From Agromyces mangrovi (GTDB taxonomy: Bacteria; Actinomycetota; Actinomycetes; Actinomycetales; Microbacteriaceae), in contig NZ_AP027737.1 in assembly GCF_030296695.1 (NCBI RefSeq), positions 868,001-932,000 on the forward strand: 64,000 bases of DNA. The letters are read 5' to 3'. The notes below the pieces were generated by a model. It did not search any database. It had not been told where the DNA came from and saw nothing but the letters and a program-made list of their open reading frames with translations. Position 1 is the first letter of the stretch; each line of letters opens with the position of its first letter. Made by a program: the position numbers and the translations under genes. Of this stretch, positions 24,350 to 32,067 are shown one piece after another.

Positions 24350-24880
24350 ATGCGACTGCTGCTGAAGCTGGTGCTCGACTGCACCCCGGACGCCGCGTGG
24401 CGTGCGCTGCACAGCCCCGCCGTGTTCCGCGAGGTCGTCGCGCCGTGGCTCGACTTCTCGTCGCTCGAGGAGGGCGGGCTGCCCACGACCTGGTCGACGG
24501 ATGGTCCGCACCGGGTGATGTCGCTCGCGTTCCGCCGCTTCCCGACGGGCGAGGAGGTCATCGACCTCGACCACCCCGATGGGTTGCCCGCGGGCGTGCG
24601 GATGCTGCGCGACACCGGCGGCGGCCGCAGCGGCGTGTTCGCCGCGTTCGACCGCTGGGACCACCGGATGGCGGTCTCGCCGGCACCCGACGGCAGCGGG
24701 CGCACGCTCTACCGCGACCAGCTGCTCGCGGGCGGCGGACCGATCGACCTGGTCGCCTGGTACCCGACGTGGGCGTTCTGGCAGTGGCGCGGGGCGCGCC
24801 TGAAGCAGCTCGCGCCGACCTGGTCGTACGACCCGCCGGGCACGGCCGACGCCGACGCGGCCGCCGCCGCACGGGCCTGA
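24350..24880 (+). CDS. SRPBCC-like hypothetical protein
   Basis: 176 residues with no signal peptide. The pattern of an early LLKLVLDCTPDAAWRALHSPAVF segment (split: residues 4-26) and later alternating strands ending in an aromatic-rich helix (WYPTWAFWQWRGARLKQL) fits a START/SRPBCC-like lipid- or small-molecule-binding fold, but I do not recognise a specific family. TAGCGT at 24338-24343 is exactly 6 nt upstream of the ATG, so it probably has a leaderless transcript. It is divergent from the ComB-like gene, with only 56 bases between start codons. Confidence 0.65.
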   Translation: MRLLLKLVLDCTPDAAWRALHSPAVFREVVAPWLDFSSLEEGGLPTTWSTDGPHRVMSLAFRRFPTGEEVIDLDHPDGLPAGVRMLRDTGGGRSGVFAAFDRWDHRMAVSPAPDGSGRTLYRDQLLAGGGPIDLVAWYPTWAFWQWRGARLKQLAPTWSYDPPGTADADAAAAARA

Positions 24881-25095
24881 TCCCGCGCACAGCCCGCGCA
24901 CAGCACCCATCCGCTAGGCTCGACCACGGCCGGTGCGCCGTTGCGCCCGCCACGCGTCGTAGAACGCTTCCTCCGGGCGAACCTGCCCGATGACTCTTCG
25001 TACGGCGAATCGGATACGCGGAATCCCGCGTCTTCGCCACCCGCTCCCGCACCGCACGGTGCGCGGGGCACCGATGCCCGAAAGGCACCTCCCCC

Positions 25096-26643
25096 TTGAC
25101 TGACACCACCTTCGGCGCGCTCGGCGTGCCCGCCCCGCTCGTCGCCGCACTCACGGCCGACGGCAAGACCACCCCGTTCCCCATCCAGCAGGACACGCTG
25201 CCCGACACGCTCGCAGGCCGCGACGTGCTCGGCCGCGGCAAGACCGGCTCGGGCAAGACCCTCGCGTTCTCGCTGCCCATGGTCGCGCGCCTCGGCGGCG
25301 AGCTCGCCGGCGGACGCCGCCGTGCCGGCCGCCCGCTCGGCCTGGTGCTCGCACCGACCCGCGAGCTGGCGACGCAGATCGCCGCGACCATGCAGCCGCT
25401 CGCCGACGCGTACGGCCTCGTGACCACCACGATCTACGGCGGCATCAACCAGAAGCGCCAGGTCGAGGCGCTGAAGGCCGGCGTCGACATCGTCGTGGCC
25501 TGCCCCGGCCGCCTCGAGGACCTCATGCAGCAGGGCTTCGTGACCCTCGACGCCGTCGAGATCACGGTGCTCGACGAGGCCGACCACATGGCCGACCTCG
25601 GATTCCTGCCGGTCGTCACGCGCATCATGGACAAGACCCCCTCGGGCGGCCAGCGCATGCTCTTCTCCGCCACCCTGGACAACGGCGTGGACAGGCTCGT
25701 GCGCCGTTACCTCCAGAACGAGGTGCTCCATTCGGTCGACGAGGCCAACTCGCCCGTCGCCGCGATGACCCACCACGTGTTCGAGGTCGCCGACGTCGAT
25801 GCGAAGAACGACCTCGTGCGCGCGCTCGCGTCGGGCTCCGGCCGTCGCATCCTGTTCATGCGCACCAAGCACCACGCGAAGAAGCTCGCGAAGAAGCTGA
25901 CGGATGCCGGCATCCCGGCCGTCGACCTGCACGGCAACCTGTCGCAGCCGGCGCGCGACCGCAACCTGGCGGCGTTCCACGACGGCTCGGTCAAGGTCAT
26001 GGTCGCGACCGACGTGGCCGCCCGCGGCGTGCACGTCGACGACGTCGAGCTCGTGATCCATGTCGACCCGCCGATGGAGCACAAGGCGTACCTGCACCGT
26101 TCGGGCCGCACCGCCCGCGCGGGCAGCGAGGGCGACGTCGTGACGATCTGCCTGCCGAGCCAGCGCGGCGACCTGAAGTCGCTGCTGCGAAAGGCCGCGA
26201 TCACCGTCACGCCCGAGCAGGTCACGCCCGATTCGGCATCCGTGGTCGCGCTGATCGGCGAAGTCGCCCCCTACGTGAAGCCCGCGCCGCGCGAACAGCG
26301 CCAGCAGCAGGGCGGCGGAGGCCGCTCGCAGGGCGCGAACGCCCAGCGCAAGCGCGCCGCACGCGACGCTCGCGGCACCGGCCAGCAGGGCGGCGGTCAG
26401 GGCTCGCGTCGCGGCGGCCGTGGCGGTCGCGACGCGGTGCACCCCGGTACCGCCGACCAGGCACCGGCACGCCCCCGCAGGGACCGCTCGGGCCGACCGA
26501 CGGACGCGAAGGCGCAGGCACCGCGACGCGGCACCGGCCACAGCCGAGGCGCCCAGACCACCGGCGCGCAGCGCCAGCAGCGCCCGCAGCCGGCCGCCCA
26601 GGGCGGCCAGCGCCAGCGCACGAATCGCCGCGCGCAGGGCTGA
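25096..26643 (+). CDS. DEAD-box ATP-dependent RNA helicase
   Basis: 515 residues. Helicase motifs in order: Q-motif (FPIQ, about 29-32), motif I (GKTGSGKT, about 48-55), PTREL, DEAD (about 158, VLDEADHMADLGF), SAT (about 191), and motif VI HRSGRTARAG (about 334-343). A long basic Gln/Gly/Arg-rich tail (about 395-515) resembles RNA-binding RGG-type tails of cold-shock helicases. The start is TTG at 25096. The 215-base upstream gap contains TAGGCT at 24915-24920, which would give a leader of about 170 nt with a short GTG-started reading frame (24933-24962) and a small hairpin near 25045-25067. A long leader suggests post-transcriptional (for example temperature) control; that is inference. Confidence 0.93.
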   Translation: MTDTTFGALGVPAPLVAALTADGKTTPFPIQQDTLPDTLAGRDVLGRGKTGSGKTLAFSLPMVARLGGELAGGRRRAGRPLGLVLAPTRELATQIAATMQPLADAYGLVTTTIYGGINQKRQVEALKAGVDIVVACPGRLEDLMQQGFVTLDAVEITVLDEADHMADLGFLPVVTRIMDKTPSGGQRMLFSATLDNGVDRLVRRYLQNEVLHSVDEANSPVAAMTHHVFEVADVDAKNDLVRALASGSGRRILFMRTKHHAKKLAKKLTDAGIPAVDLHGNLSQPARDRNLAAFHDGSVKVMVATDVAARGVHVDDVELVIHVDPPMEHKAYLHRSGRTARAGSEGDVVTICLPSQRGDLKSLLRKAAITVTPEQVTPDSASVVALIGEVAPYVKPAPREQRQQQGGGGRSQGANAQRKRAARDARGTGQQGGGQGSRRGGRGGRDAVHPGTADQAPARPRRDRSGRPTDAKAQAPRRGTGHSRGAQTTGAQRQQRPQPAAQGGQRQRTNRRAQG

Positions 26644-26737
26644 TCGCGCGAGCGCGATGCGGGTGCCGGCGGGGAACCGTCGGCACCCGCATCCGCTCGA
26701 TTTCTCTTCCGACGCGGGCTGGCCTACCCTCTGAGCC

Positions 26738-27241
26738 ATGGGCACCGAGGTCGTTGCAGAAGTCGTCATCCGTCCGATTCGCGATGTGGACGCCGAAGCG
26801 CTCGGCAGAGTCCACGCGCAGTGCTGGCACGAGGACTACGACCAGCTGGTCGACGCCGCGACGCTGGCGAACCTGTCGCCCCGCCGCATGGCCGAACTCT
26901 GGACCCACTGGGTGAACCAGGGCGACGACTACACGCACGTCGCCGCACTGGTCGACGGTGAGATCGTCGGCTTCGCCGGCGCCGGTCCCGCCCGTGACGA
27001 CGACGCCCCGCGCGAGCGCGAGCTCTTCTTCATCCACCTGCTCGACGCGTTCCACGGCCGCGGCATCGGCCAGCAGCTGTTCGACGCGGCCGTCGGCGAG
27101 GCATCCGTCTACTGCTGGGTGCCCGACACCAACGAGTACGCGCTGCACTTCTACGACCGCAACGGCTTCACGCGCGACGGCGTCGAGCACGACGAGCCGT
27201 TCCTCGGCGAGACGATCCACGAGGTGCGCCTGGTCCGCTGA
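26738..27241 (+). CDS. GNAT-family N-acetyltransferase
   Basis: 167 residues with the GNAT fold: N-terminal VVIRPIRDVDAEAL, central ELFFIHLLDAFHGRGIGQQL (acetyl-CoA loop, Q/R-x-x-G-x-G/A), and C-terminal LHFYDRNGF. The substrate is unknown. TACCCT at 26725-26730 lies 7 nt before the ATG and could be the -10 of a leaderless mRNA. Confidence 0.85.
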   Translation: MGTEVVAEVVIRPIRDVDAEALGRVHAQCWHEDYDQLVDAATLANLSPRRMAELWTHWVNQGDDYTHVAALVDGEIVGFAGAGPARDDDAPRERELFFIHLLDAFHGRGIGQQLFDAAVGEASVYCWVPDTNEYALHFYDRNGFTRDGVEHDEPFLGETIHEVRLVR

Positions 27242-27266
27242 CCGGGCCCGACTTCGACGACCCCGT

Positions 27267-27337
27267 ATCAGGATTCCGTATCTACGCCTCGCATCCGGAT
27301 TTCGTAATAGACTGCCGCCATCCGGATTTCGTAATAG
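27267..27337 (+). promoter_or_regulatory. hipBA promoter with three operator-like repeats
   Basis: Two identical 19-bp repeats, CATCCGGATTTCGTAATAG, lie at 27292-27310 and 27319-27337, 27 bp apart, each containing the palindrome ATCCGGAT. A degenerate third copy (CAGGATTCCGTATC) lies at about 27269-27282, in phase at 26 bp. The last repeat ends in TAATAG (27332-27337), a likely -10 six bases before the hipB start. HipB-type antitoxins repress their own operon by binding spaced operators; this spacing (about 2.5 helical turns) fits cooperative binding. Confidence 0.65.
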
Positions 27338-27343
27338 GGGTGG

Positions 27344-27586
27344 ATGATGGCACGGTTCGAGGCGAAGCTGCGCTCTCCCGCCGACCTCGGTCTTGCGATT
27401 CAGCAGGCACGCCTGGCGAACGGGCTCACGCAGACCGAGCTCGCTGATCGACTGGGCATCTCCCAGCGGTCGGTGAGCGAGGTGGAGTCCGGGAGGCCGA
27501 CGATCTGGGCTCGTCGAGTCTTCGATCTGTTGAGCGCGACGGGCGTCGAGCTGTCGGCGACCTGGGAAGGCGACGAGCTCCCGTGA
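27344..27586 (+). CDS. hipB: HipB-like XRE-family antitoxin/repressor
   Basis: 80 residues with one helix-turn-helix of the XRE type (about 15-65: LAIQQARLANGLTQTELAD, GISQRSVSEVESGR). It is the antitoxin and autorepressor of the downstream HipA kinase. Two adjacent ATG codons (27344 and 27347) are possible; a TAATAG box ends 6 bases before the first, favouring 27344 with a leaderless message. It overlaps hipA by GTGA. Confidence 0.88.
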   Translation: MMARFEAKLRSPADLGLAIQQARLANGLTQTELADRLGISQRSVSEVESGRPTIWARRVFDLLSATGVELSATWEGDELP

Positions 27587-28804
27587 GACTCGCCGTCGAG
27601 CTGTACGACACCCTTCTGGGCCATCTCGAAGGCCCGGACGCGCGGTCCTTCGACTTCCGATTCGCTGCAGAAGCGCAGGAACGCTTCGGAGCGAACAGCC
27701 GCGTCCTGTCGGTGGCGATGCCGCTGATCGGATCGCTGCCGAGACAGCACGCCGGGCGCCGCCGGAACTGGTTCGGCGAACTGCTGCCCGAGGGCGACCA
27801 ACTCGACTACATGCTGGCGCAGGGGGCTGCGGCGCGGGGACGTTCCCGGGTTCCTCGCACGGTACGGCCGAGACGTCGCCGGCGCCCTGCAGGTCTGGGA
27901 TGTGGACGATCCGACGGAACCTCGGACCCCGGAGACACGGCCAGTCGATGCGCGCGGTATCCGACGACTCCTGGAGGATCCGATCGGCGCTCCGCTCGGC
28001 AATGCCTCCGAGCTGGGGCGCACGTCGCTCGGAGGCGTGCAGCCGAAGATCGTGCTCGCGCGGGAAGGCGTCGGGTGGCACCAGGCGCTCGGCGGCTACC
28101 CGTCGACGCACATCCTGAAGCCACGGCTCGCTGCACGACCGACCGTCATCTTCGACGAGGAGTACGGGGCGCGATTGGCGCGGCGACTCGGCCTCGCCGC
28201 CTTCGACACCCGGATCGACGAGTTCGACGGATTGCCGACGCTGGTCATCGAGCGCTTCGACCGAGTGGGCGGAGCACGCGTGCACCAGGAGGACTTCAAT
28301 CAGGCGCTGGGGGCGAGCGGCAACCAGAAGTACCAGGAGCTCGGCGGCGTCGTCAGCCTGGCACGGGTCGCGGACGCGGTGTCGCGATACGCGGCATCCG
28401 CCGACCTCGTTCGACTCGCCCGCCTCACCGTGCTCGCCGTCGGCATCGGCAACCTCGACATGCACACCAAGAACATCGGCATGCTCCACCCAGCGGACGA
28501 CGCGCCGTCCCTCGCCCCGGCGTACGACCAGGTGCCGCTCGCTCATCTCCCCGGTCTCAACGGGCGGCTTGCTCTGGCGGTGAATCGGAAGTACCGGCTC
28601 GCCGAGGTCACCCGCGACGACCTCGTCGCCGAGTTCGAGTCGTGGCGACTCCGACGGGCGGGTGCCGTCGTGGCCGAGACGCTCGACCAACTGTCGGCAG
28701 CGGTCGACGACGAGACCCCGCACGATCTCGCGCACCCGGACCTGCATCGCGTCATCCGGGGACTCGTCGACAACCTGCTCGGCGGACGAGGGGCCGGCGC
28801 GTAG
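27583..28804 (+). CDS. hipA: HipA-like serine/threonine kinase toxin (frame broken near 27836-27839)
   Basis: HipA toxins are protein kinases that phosphorylate glutamyl-tRNA synthetase or similar targets and cause growth arrest. The N-terminal part (27583 to about 27836) carries the HipA N1-like subdomain ending WFGELLPEGDQLDYMLAQG. The rest continues in another frame: FLARYGRDVAGALQVWDVDD, then the ATP-loop GGVQPK, catalytic GIGNLDMHTKN and the DFG-like YDQVPL. The break is one extra or two missing bases, most simply at the G-runs 27836-27839 or 27821-27825. Repaired length is about 406 residues. All catalytic motifs remain, so I treat it as intact with a probable sequence error, but a real inactivating mutation would also be plausible for a toxin. 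Confidence 0.85.
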
Positions 28805-28818
28805 CAGGGCGGATGCCG

Positions 28819-29415
28819 CTAGGGCAGGCGCCCGACCGACGCGAGCGCCTGGCGGATGAGCGTGCCGCGGCCGCCCTCCATCTCGGCGGCGACCTCGGCC
28901 GCGCACGCCTCCTCGGGGGTCATCCAGGTGACCTCGAGCGCGTCCTGCCGCGGCTCGCACGTGCCGGTGACCGGCACCACGTACGCGAGCGAGACGGCGT
29001 GCTGGCGGTCGTCGGTGAACGGCGAGATGCCCGGCATCGGGAAGTACTCGGCGACCGCGAACGGCACCGGGCTCGCGGGCAGGAGCGGGAACGCCATGGG
29101 CCCGAGATCCTTCTCGAGGTGGCGGAAGAGCGCGTCGCGCAGCGTCTCGCCGTACATCACGCGGCCCGAGACCAGCGTGCGGGTGATCTCGCCGGTCGGG
29201 GTGCCGCGCAGCAGCACGCCCACCTCGACCACCACGCCGAGCCCGTCGACGCGCACGGGCACGGCCTCGACGTAGATGAGGGGCAGCCGCTGGCGCACTT
29301 CCTCGAGCTCGATGTCGCTCAGCCAGCCGGGGTTCGCCGGCGGCACGGGCGCCGGCGCCTCGCCCTGGGACTGGGACTCCCAGTCGGGATCGGGGTCGGG
29401 GGTGCGCACGCTCAT
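28819..29415 (-). CDS. NUDIX-fold protein (DUF4916-like)
   Basis: 198 residues with a Pro-rich N-terminus, then a NUDIX-like beta-grasp: LIYVEAVPVRVDG, a region resembling the NUDIX box (GETLRDALFRHLEKDLG) in which the usual REUxEExGU consensus is degenerate, and HAVSLAYVVPVTG later. It matches the actinobacterial DUF4916 group annotated as NUDIX hydrolases; catalysis is uncertain because the metal-binding Glu pair is not clear. CACAAT (29422-29427) lies 6 nt before the ATG. Confidence 0.75.
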   Translation of the reverse strand: MSVRTPDPDPDWESQSQGEAPAPVPPANPGWLSDIELEEVRQRLPLIYVEAVPVRVDGLGVVVEVGVLLRGTPTGEITRTLVSGRVMYGETLRDALFRHLEKDLGPMAFPLLPASPVPFAVAEYFPMPGISPFTDDRQHAVSLAYVVPVTGTCEPRQDALEVTWMTPEEACAAEVAAEMEGGRGTLIRQALASVGRLP

Positions 29416-29548
29416 GGCTCCATTGTGTCCCAGCGGGCTGCCGTGTCCAGCACACTCCGCACGGTCGCTGCAGGCCGCCGGATGCGAGGATGGAGCCCTC
29501 GCCCGACGGGCGCGACGGGAGGGGACCGACATCGACGCACGCGAACCC

Positions 29549-30196
29549 GTGACCATCGACGACGGCGCGGTGCTGTGGTCGGCCTCCGGTGCCGACCGCG
29601 AGGGCCGACCGCTGCTCGTGCTGCTGCACGGCTACAACTCGCACGAGGGAGACCTGTTCGGGCTCGCCCCGTATCTGCCGCTGCAGCCGGTCGTGGCCTC
29701 GCTGCGGGCGCCGCTGCACACGGGCTACGGGTTCGCCTGGTTCCCGCTGCAGGTCGCGGCGGACGGCGGCGTCGGCCTCGGGGAGGCGGAGGCGCGACGT
29801 GCCGAGGCGGCCGCGGACGCGGTCATCGCGTGGGCCGAGGCGCTCGACCCGGCGCCTCCGACGATCGGGCTGCTCGGGTTCTCGCAGGGCGGCGCACTCT
29901 CGATCGAGCTGCTGCGCCGGCGCAGCGACCTGTTCGGCTTCGCGGTGTCGCTGGCGGGCTTCGTGCTGCCCGGCGAGCGCGACGGCGACGCGGCGCTGGC
30001 CGACCGGCAGCCCGCCGTGTTCTGGGGCCGCGGCACGGAGGACACCGTGATTCCGGCCGACGCGATCGCGCGCACGCAGGAGTGGCTGCCCGAACGGGTC
30101 GACCTCGATGCGCGCATCTACGAGGGGCTCGGCCACGCGGTGTCGGAGCTCGAGCTCGCCGACGTCACCGCGTTCCTGCGCGGCCGCTACGCCTGA
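29549..30196 (+). CDS. Alpha/beta hydrolase (phospholipase/carboxylesterase family)
   Basis: About 215 residues. The fold shows an oxyanion region LLVLLHGYNSHEGDLFG, nucleophile elbow GFSQGG (Ser), acid VFWGRGTEDTVIPADA (Asp) and the late GLGHAVS (His), giving a complete triad. It is similar to small serine esterases of the phospholipase/carboxylesterase group. The start is unclear. GTG at 29549 is the first normal start codon in frame but lacks a ribosome-binding site. GGGAGGGG at 29517-29524 is well placed for an ATC at 29531, which would be a rare start. The end overlaps the convergent DUF5997 gene by 10 bases. Confidence 0.82.
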   Translation: MTIDDGAVLWSASGADREGRPLLVLLHGYNSHEGDLFGLAPYLPLQPVVASLRAPLHTGYGFAWFPLQVAADGGVGLGEAEARRAEAAADAVIAWAEALDPAPPTIGLLGFSQGGALSIELLRRRSDLFGFAVSLAGFVLPGERDGDAALADRQPAVFWGRGTEDTVIPADAIARTQEWLPERVDLDARIYEGLGHAVSELELADVTAFLRGRYA

Positions 30197-30591
30197 GCGT
30201 CGTCGGCGTTCCGCGCGGCGCGCTCGGCGTCGCGCTCCTTGACCCGGCGGTTCTCGGCGCGCACCTGCGCCTGCGTCGCCCGCTCGGCCGACAGCCACTC
30301 GGGCATCTCGGCGAGCAGCTCCTGGATCTGCGCGGTCGTGAGCGGCTCGTCGATGCCGGCACGGGCGAGGCCCGAGTTCGAGACGCCGAGCTTGCGAGCC
30401 ACGACCGGCCGCGGGTGCGGGCCCTCGCGGCGCAGCACCTGCAGCCACTCGGGCGGGTCGGCCTGCAGCGCGTCGAGCGCGTCGCGCGTGACCGGCGCGG
30501 AGCGGAACTCCTCGGGCGCGGCCGCCAGGAGGATGCCGAGCTTCTTCGCCGCGGTCTCCGGCTTCATGGTCTGCTGCCCGCCTGCACTCAT
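30187..30591 (-). CDS. DUF5997 family protein
   Basis: A 134-residue soluble protein of a small actinobacterial family (DUF5997): KPETAAKKLGILLAAAPEEF near the start, ADPPEWLQVLRREGPHPRPV in the middle, and a charged helical C-terminus. The function is unknown. The family is commonly adjacent to a LysR-substrate-domain protein, as here, which suggests a shared role. TACGCT at 30598-30603 lies exactly 6 nt upstream of the ATG (leaderless). Confidence 0.8.
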   Translation of the reverse strand: MSAGGQQTMKPETAAKKLGILLAAAPEEFRSAPVTRDALDALQADPPEWLQVLRREGPHPRPVVARKLGVSNSGLARAGIDEPLTTAQIQELLAEMPEWLSAERATQAQVRAENRRVKERDAERAARNADDAQA

Positions 30592-30613
30592 CCCGCCAGC
30601 GTATAGCCTTGGC
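30592..30613. promoter_or_regulatory. 22-bp divergent promoter serving two leaderless genes
   Basis: The whole gap between the divergent start codons is two 6-nt spacers around overlapping -10 boxes: TACGCT on the minus strand (30603-30598) and TATAGC on the plus strand (30602-30607). Binding of polymerase in one direction must exclude the other. Confidence 0.6.
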
Positions 30614-31339
30614 ATGGCCGCGGCACGGGGTGCGGCCGGGAAGGCGATCGGGCTCGTGGCGCTCAGGCTGACCTACGTCGAGGGCGTGAGCCCGGCGAAG
30701 TGGTTGCGTGCGTGGGCCGACCGTCGCCCCGACCTCCCGCTCGAGGCGACACGGGTGCCGGATGCCTCGCAGCTCACCGCGCTCGAGTCCGGCGACGCCG
30801 ACCTCGCCTTCGTGCGCCTGCCCGTACCCACCGACGGCCTGCACGCGATTCCCCTCTGGGAGGAGGTCGCGGTCGTGGTCGCCCCGAAGGACCACGCCAT
30901 CGCCGCGGTCAACGCGGTGACGCTCGCCGACCTCGACGACGAGCCGCGCGCACCCGTGCAGCCGTCGCGCGAGGGCACGATCGAGCTGGTCGCGGCGGGC
31001 ACCGGGGTCGCGATCGTGCCGCACTCGATCGCCCGCCTGCACCATCGCCGCGACGTCGTGGCGGTGCCGGTGACGGATGCCCCGACGACCCGCATCGCGC
31101 TGGTCTGGCGCGTCGAGCGCGACGACGCCGACATCCAGGAGTTCGTGGGCGTCGTGCGCGGACGCACGGCGCGGTCGTCGCGCGGGGCCGCCGACGAGGC
31201 ATCCGATCAGCCCGAACGCGCACGCGACAACCGCACCGCGAAGAGCGCCAAGACCGGTCGCGCGAGCCGCGATCGCCGCGCCCGGCGCGCACCCGGCTCG
31301 GGCCGCGACAGCCGCAGCCGACGGGGGCGTCGCCGGTGA
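30614..31339 (+). CDS. LysR-type substrate-binding domain protein lacking the HTH
   Basis: 241 residues beginning directly with the effector domain of a LysR regulator (LRLTYVEGVSPAKWLRAWAD, then DADLAFVRLPV and GTGVAIVPHSIAR). There is no helix-turn-helix, so it cannot act as a classical repressor or activator on its own. The last 65 residues are Arg/Ser-rich and strongly basic, which could bind nucleic acid. It is divergent from the DUF5997 gene and translationally coupled (GTGA) to a glutamine amidotransferase. Confidence 0.8.
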   Translation: MAAARGAAGKAIGLVALRLTYVEGVSPAKWLRAWADRRPDLPLEATRVPDASQLTALESGDADLAFVRLPVPTDGLHAIPLWEEVAVVVAPKDHAIAAVNAVTLADLDDEPRAPVQPSREGTIELVAAGTGVAIVPHSIARLHHRRDVVAVPVTDAPTTRIALVWRVERDDADIQEFVGVVRGRTARSSRGAADEASDQPERARDNRTAKSAKTGRASRDRRARRAPGSGRDSRSRRGRRR

Positions 31340-32064
31340 AGCCGTTCCTGTTCCTCTCCGCCCGGCCCGAGGTCGAGGCCGTCGGCCCCGAGTACGAGTC
31401 GGTGCGCTCGGCGATGAATCTCGATGCGGGCCGCCTCGAGCACCATCGGCTCGACGTCTCCGCGCTCGAGCGGCAGCGCCTCGACGCGTTCGCGGGCGTC
31501 GTCGTCGGCGGCAGCCCGTTCAACGTGACGACTCCGCACGAGCACGTCTCCGACGTGCAGCGTCGCGTCGAGGACGACCTCGCGTGGGTCGCCGAGCGCG
31601 GGCTCGCGGGCGACGTGCCGGTGCTCTTCACCTGCTACGGCATCGGCGTGCTCACGCGGGTGCTGGGCGGCGAGGTCGGGCTCGACCACGGCGAGGAGGC
31701 GCAGGCCGTGCGCGTCGAGCTGACCGACGACGGCCGGCTCGACCCGCTCACCGGCGTGTTGCCGCCCGAGTTCGACGCGCTCGTCGGCCACAAGGAGGCC
31801 ACGGTGCGGCTGCCGGAGCGCGCAACGCTGCTCGCCGGGTCGGCCAGCTGCCCGGTGCAGGTCTACCGGGTCGGCACCCGCGTCTACGCCACCCAGTTCC
31901 ACCCCGAGGTGACCCCGGCCGACTTCGTGGCTCGTGCCCGCGTCTACCGCCACCACGGCTACTTCCCCGCGCGCGAACTCGCGGCGGTCGAGGCGCGCAT
32001 CCACGGGGCATCCGTCACCTGGCCCCGCACGATGCTCGCGCGCTTCGCCGAGCTGTTCGGCTGA
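31336..32064 (+). CDS. Class I glutamine amidotransferase-like protein
   Basis: 242 residues of the GMP-synthase-type amidotransferase domain. The nucleophile elbow is VLFTCYGIGVL (Cys100) and the His-x-Glu pair is QFHPEV near residue 186-191, so the catalytic triad is complete. GVVVGGSPFNV earlier forms the oxyanion strand. Stand-alone members transfer or release ammonia for unknown partners; many are annotated as GMP synthase glutaminase by similarity only. The GTG start overlaps the upstream stop. Confidence 0.85.
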   Translation: MKPFLFLSARPEVEAVGPEYESVRSAMNLDAGRLEHHRLDVSALERQRLDAFAGVVVGGSPFNVTTPHEHVSDVQRRVEDDLAWVAERGLAGDVPVLFTCYGIGVLTRVLGGEVGLDHGEEAQAVRVELTDDGRLDPLTGVLPPEFDALVGHKEATVRLPERATLLAGSASCPVQVYRVGTRVYATQFHPEVTPADFVARARVYRHHGYFPARELAAVEARIHGASVTWPRTMLARFAELFG

Positions 32065-32067
32065 GCC

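Noticed and set aside
27292..27337. Short direct repeats that could be a CRISPR fragment
   Set aside because: Only two exact copies with an 8-base gap, placed in a promoter; no cas genes are present. Operators explain them better.
26222..31045. A 1600-codon open frame on the minus strand opposite hipBA and neighbours
   Set aside because: Low-complexity Arg-rich translation with no domain; it lies antisense to well-supported genes and only fragments coincide with real ones.
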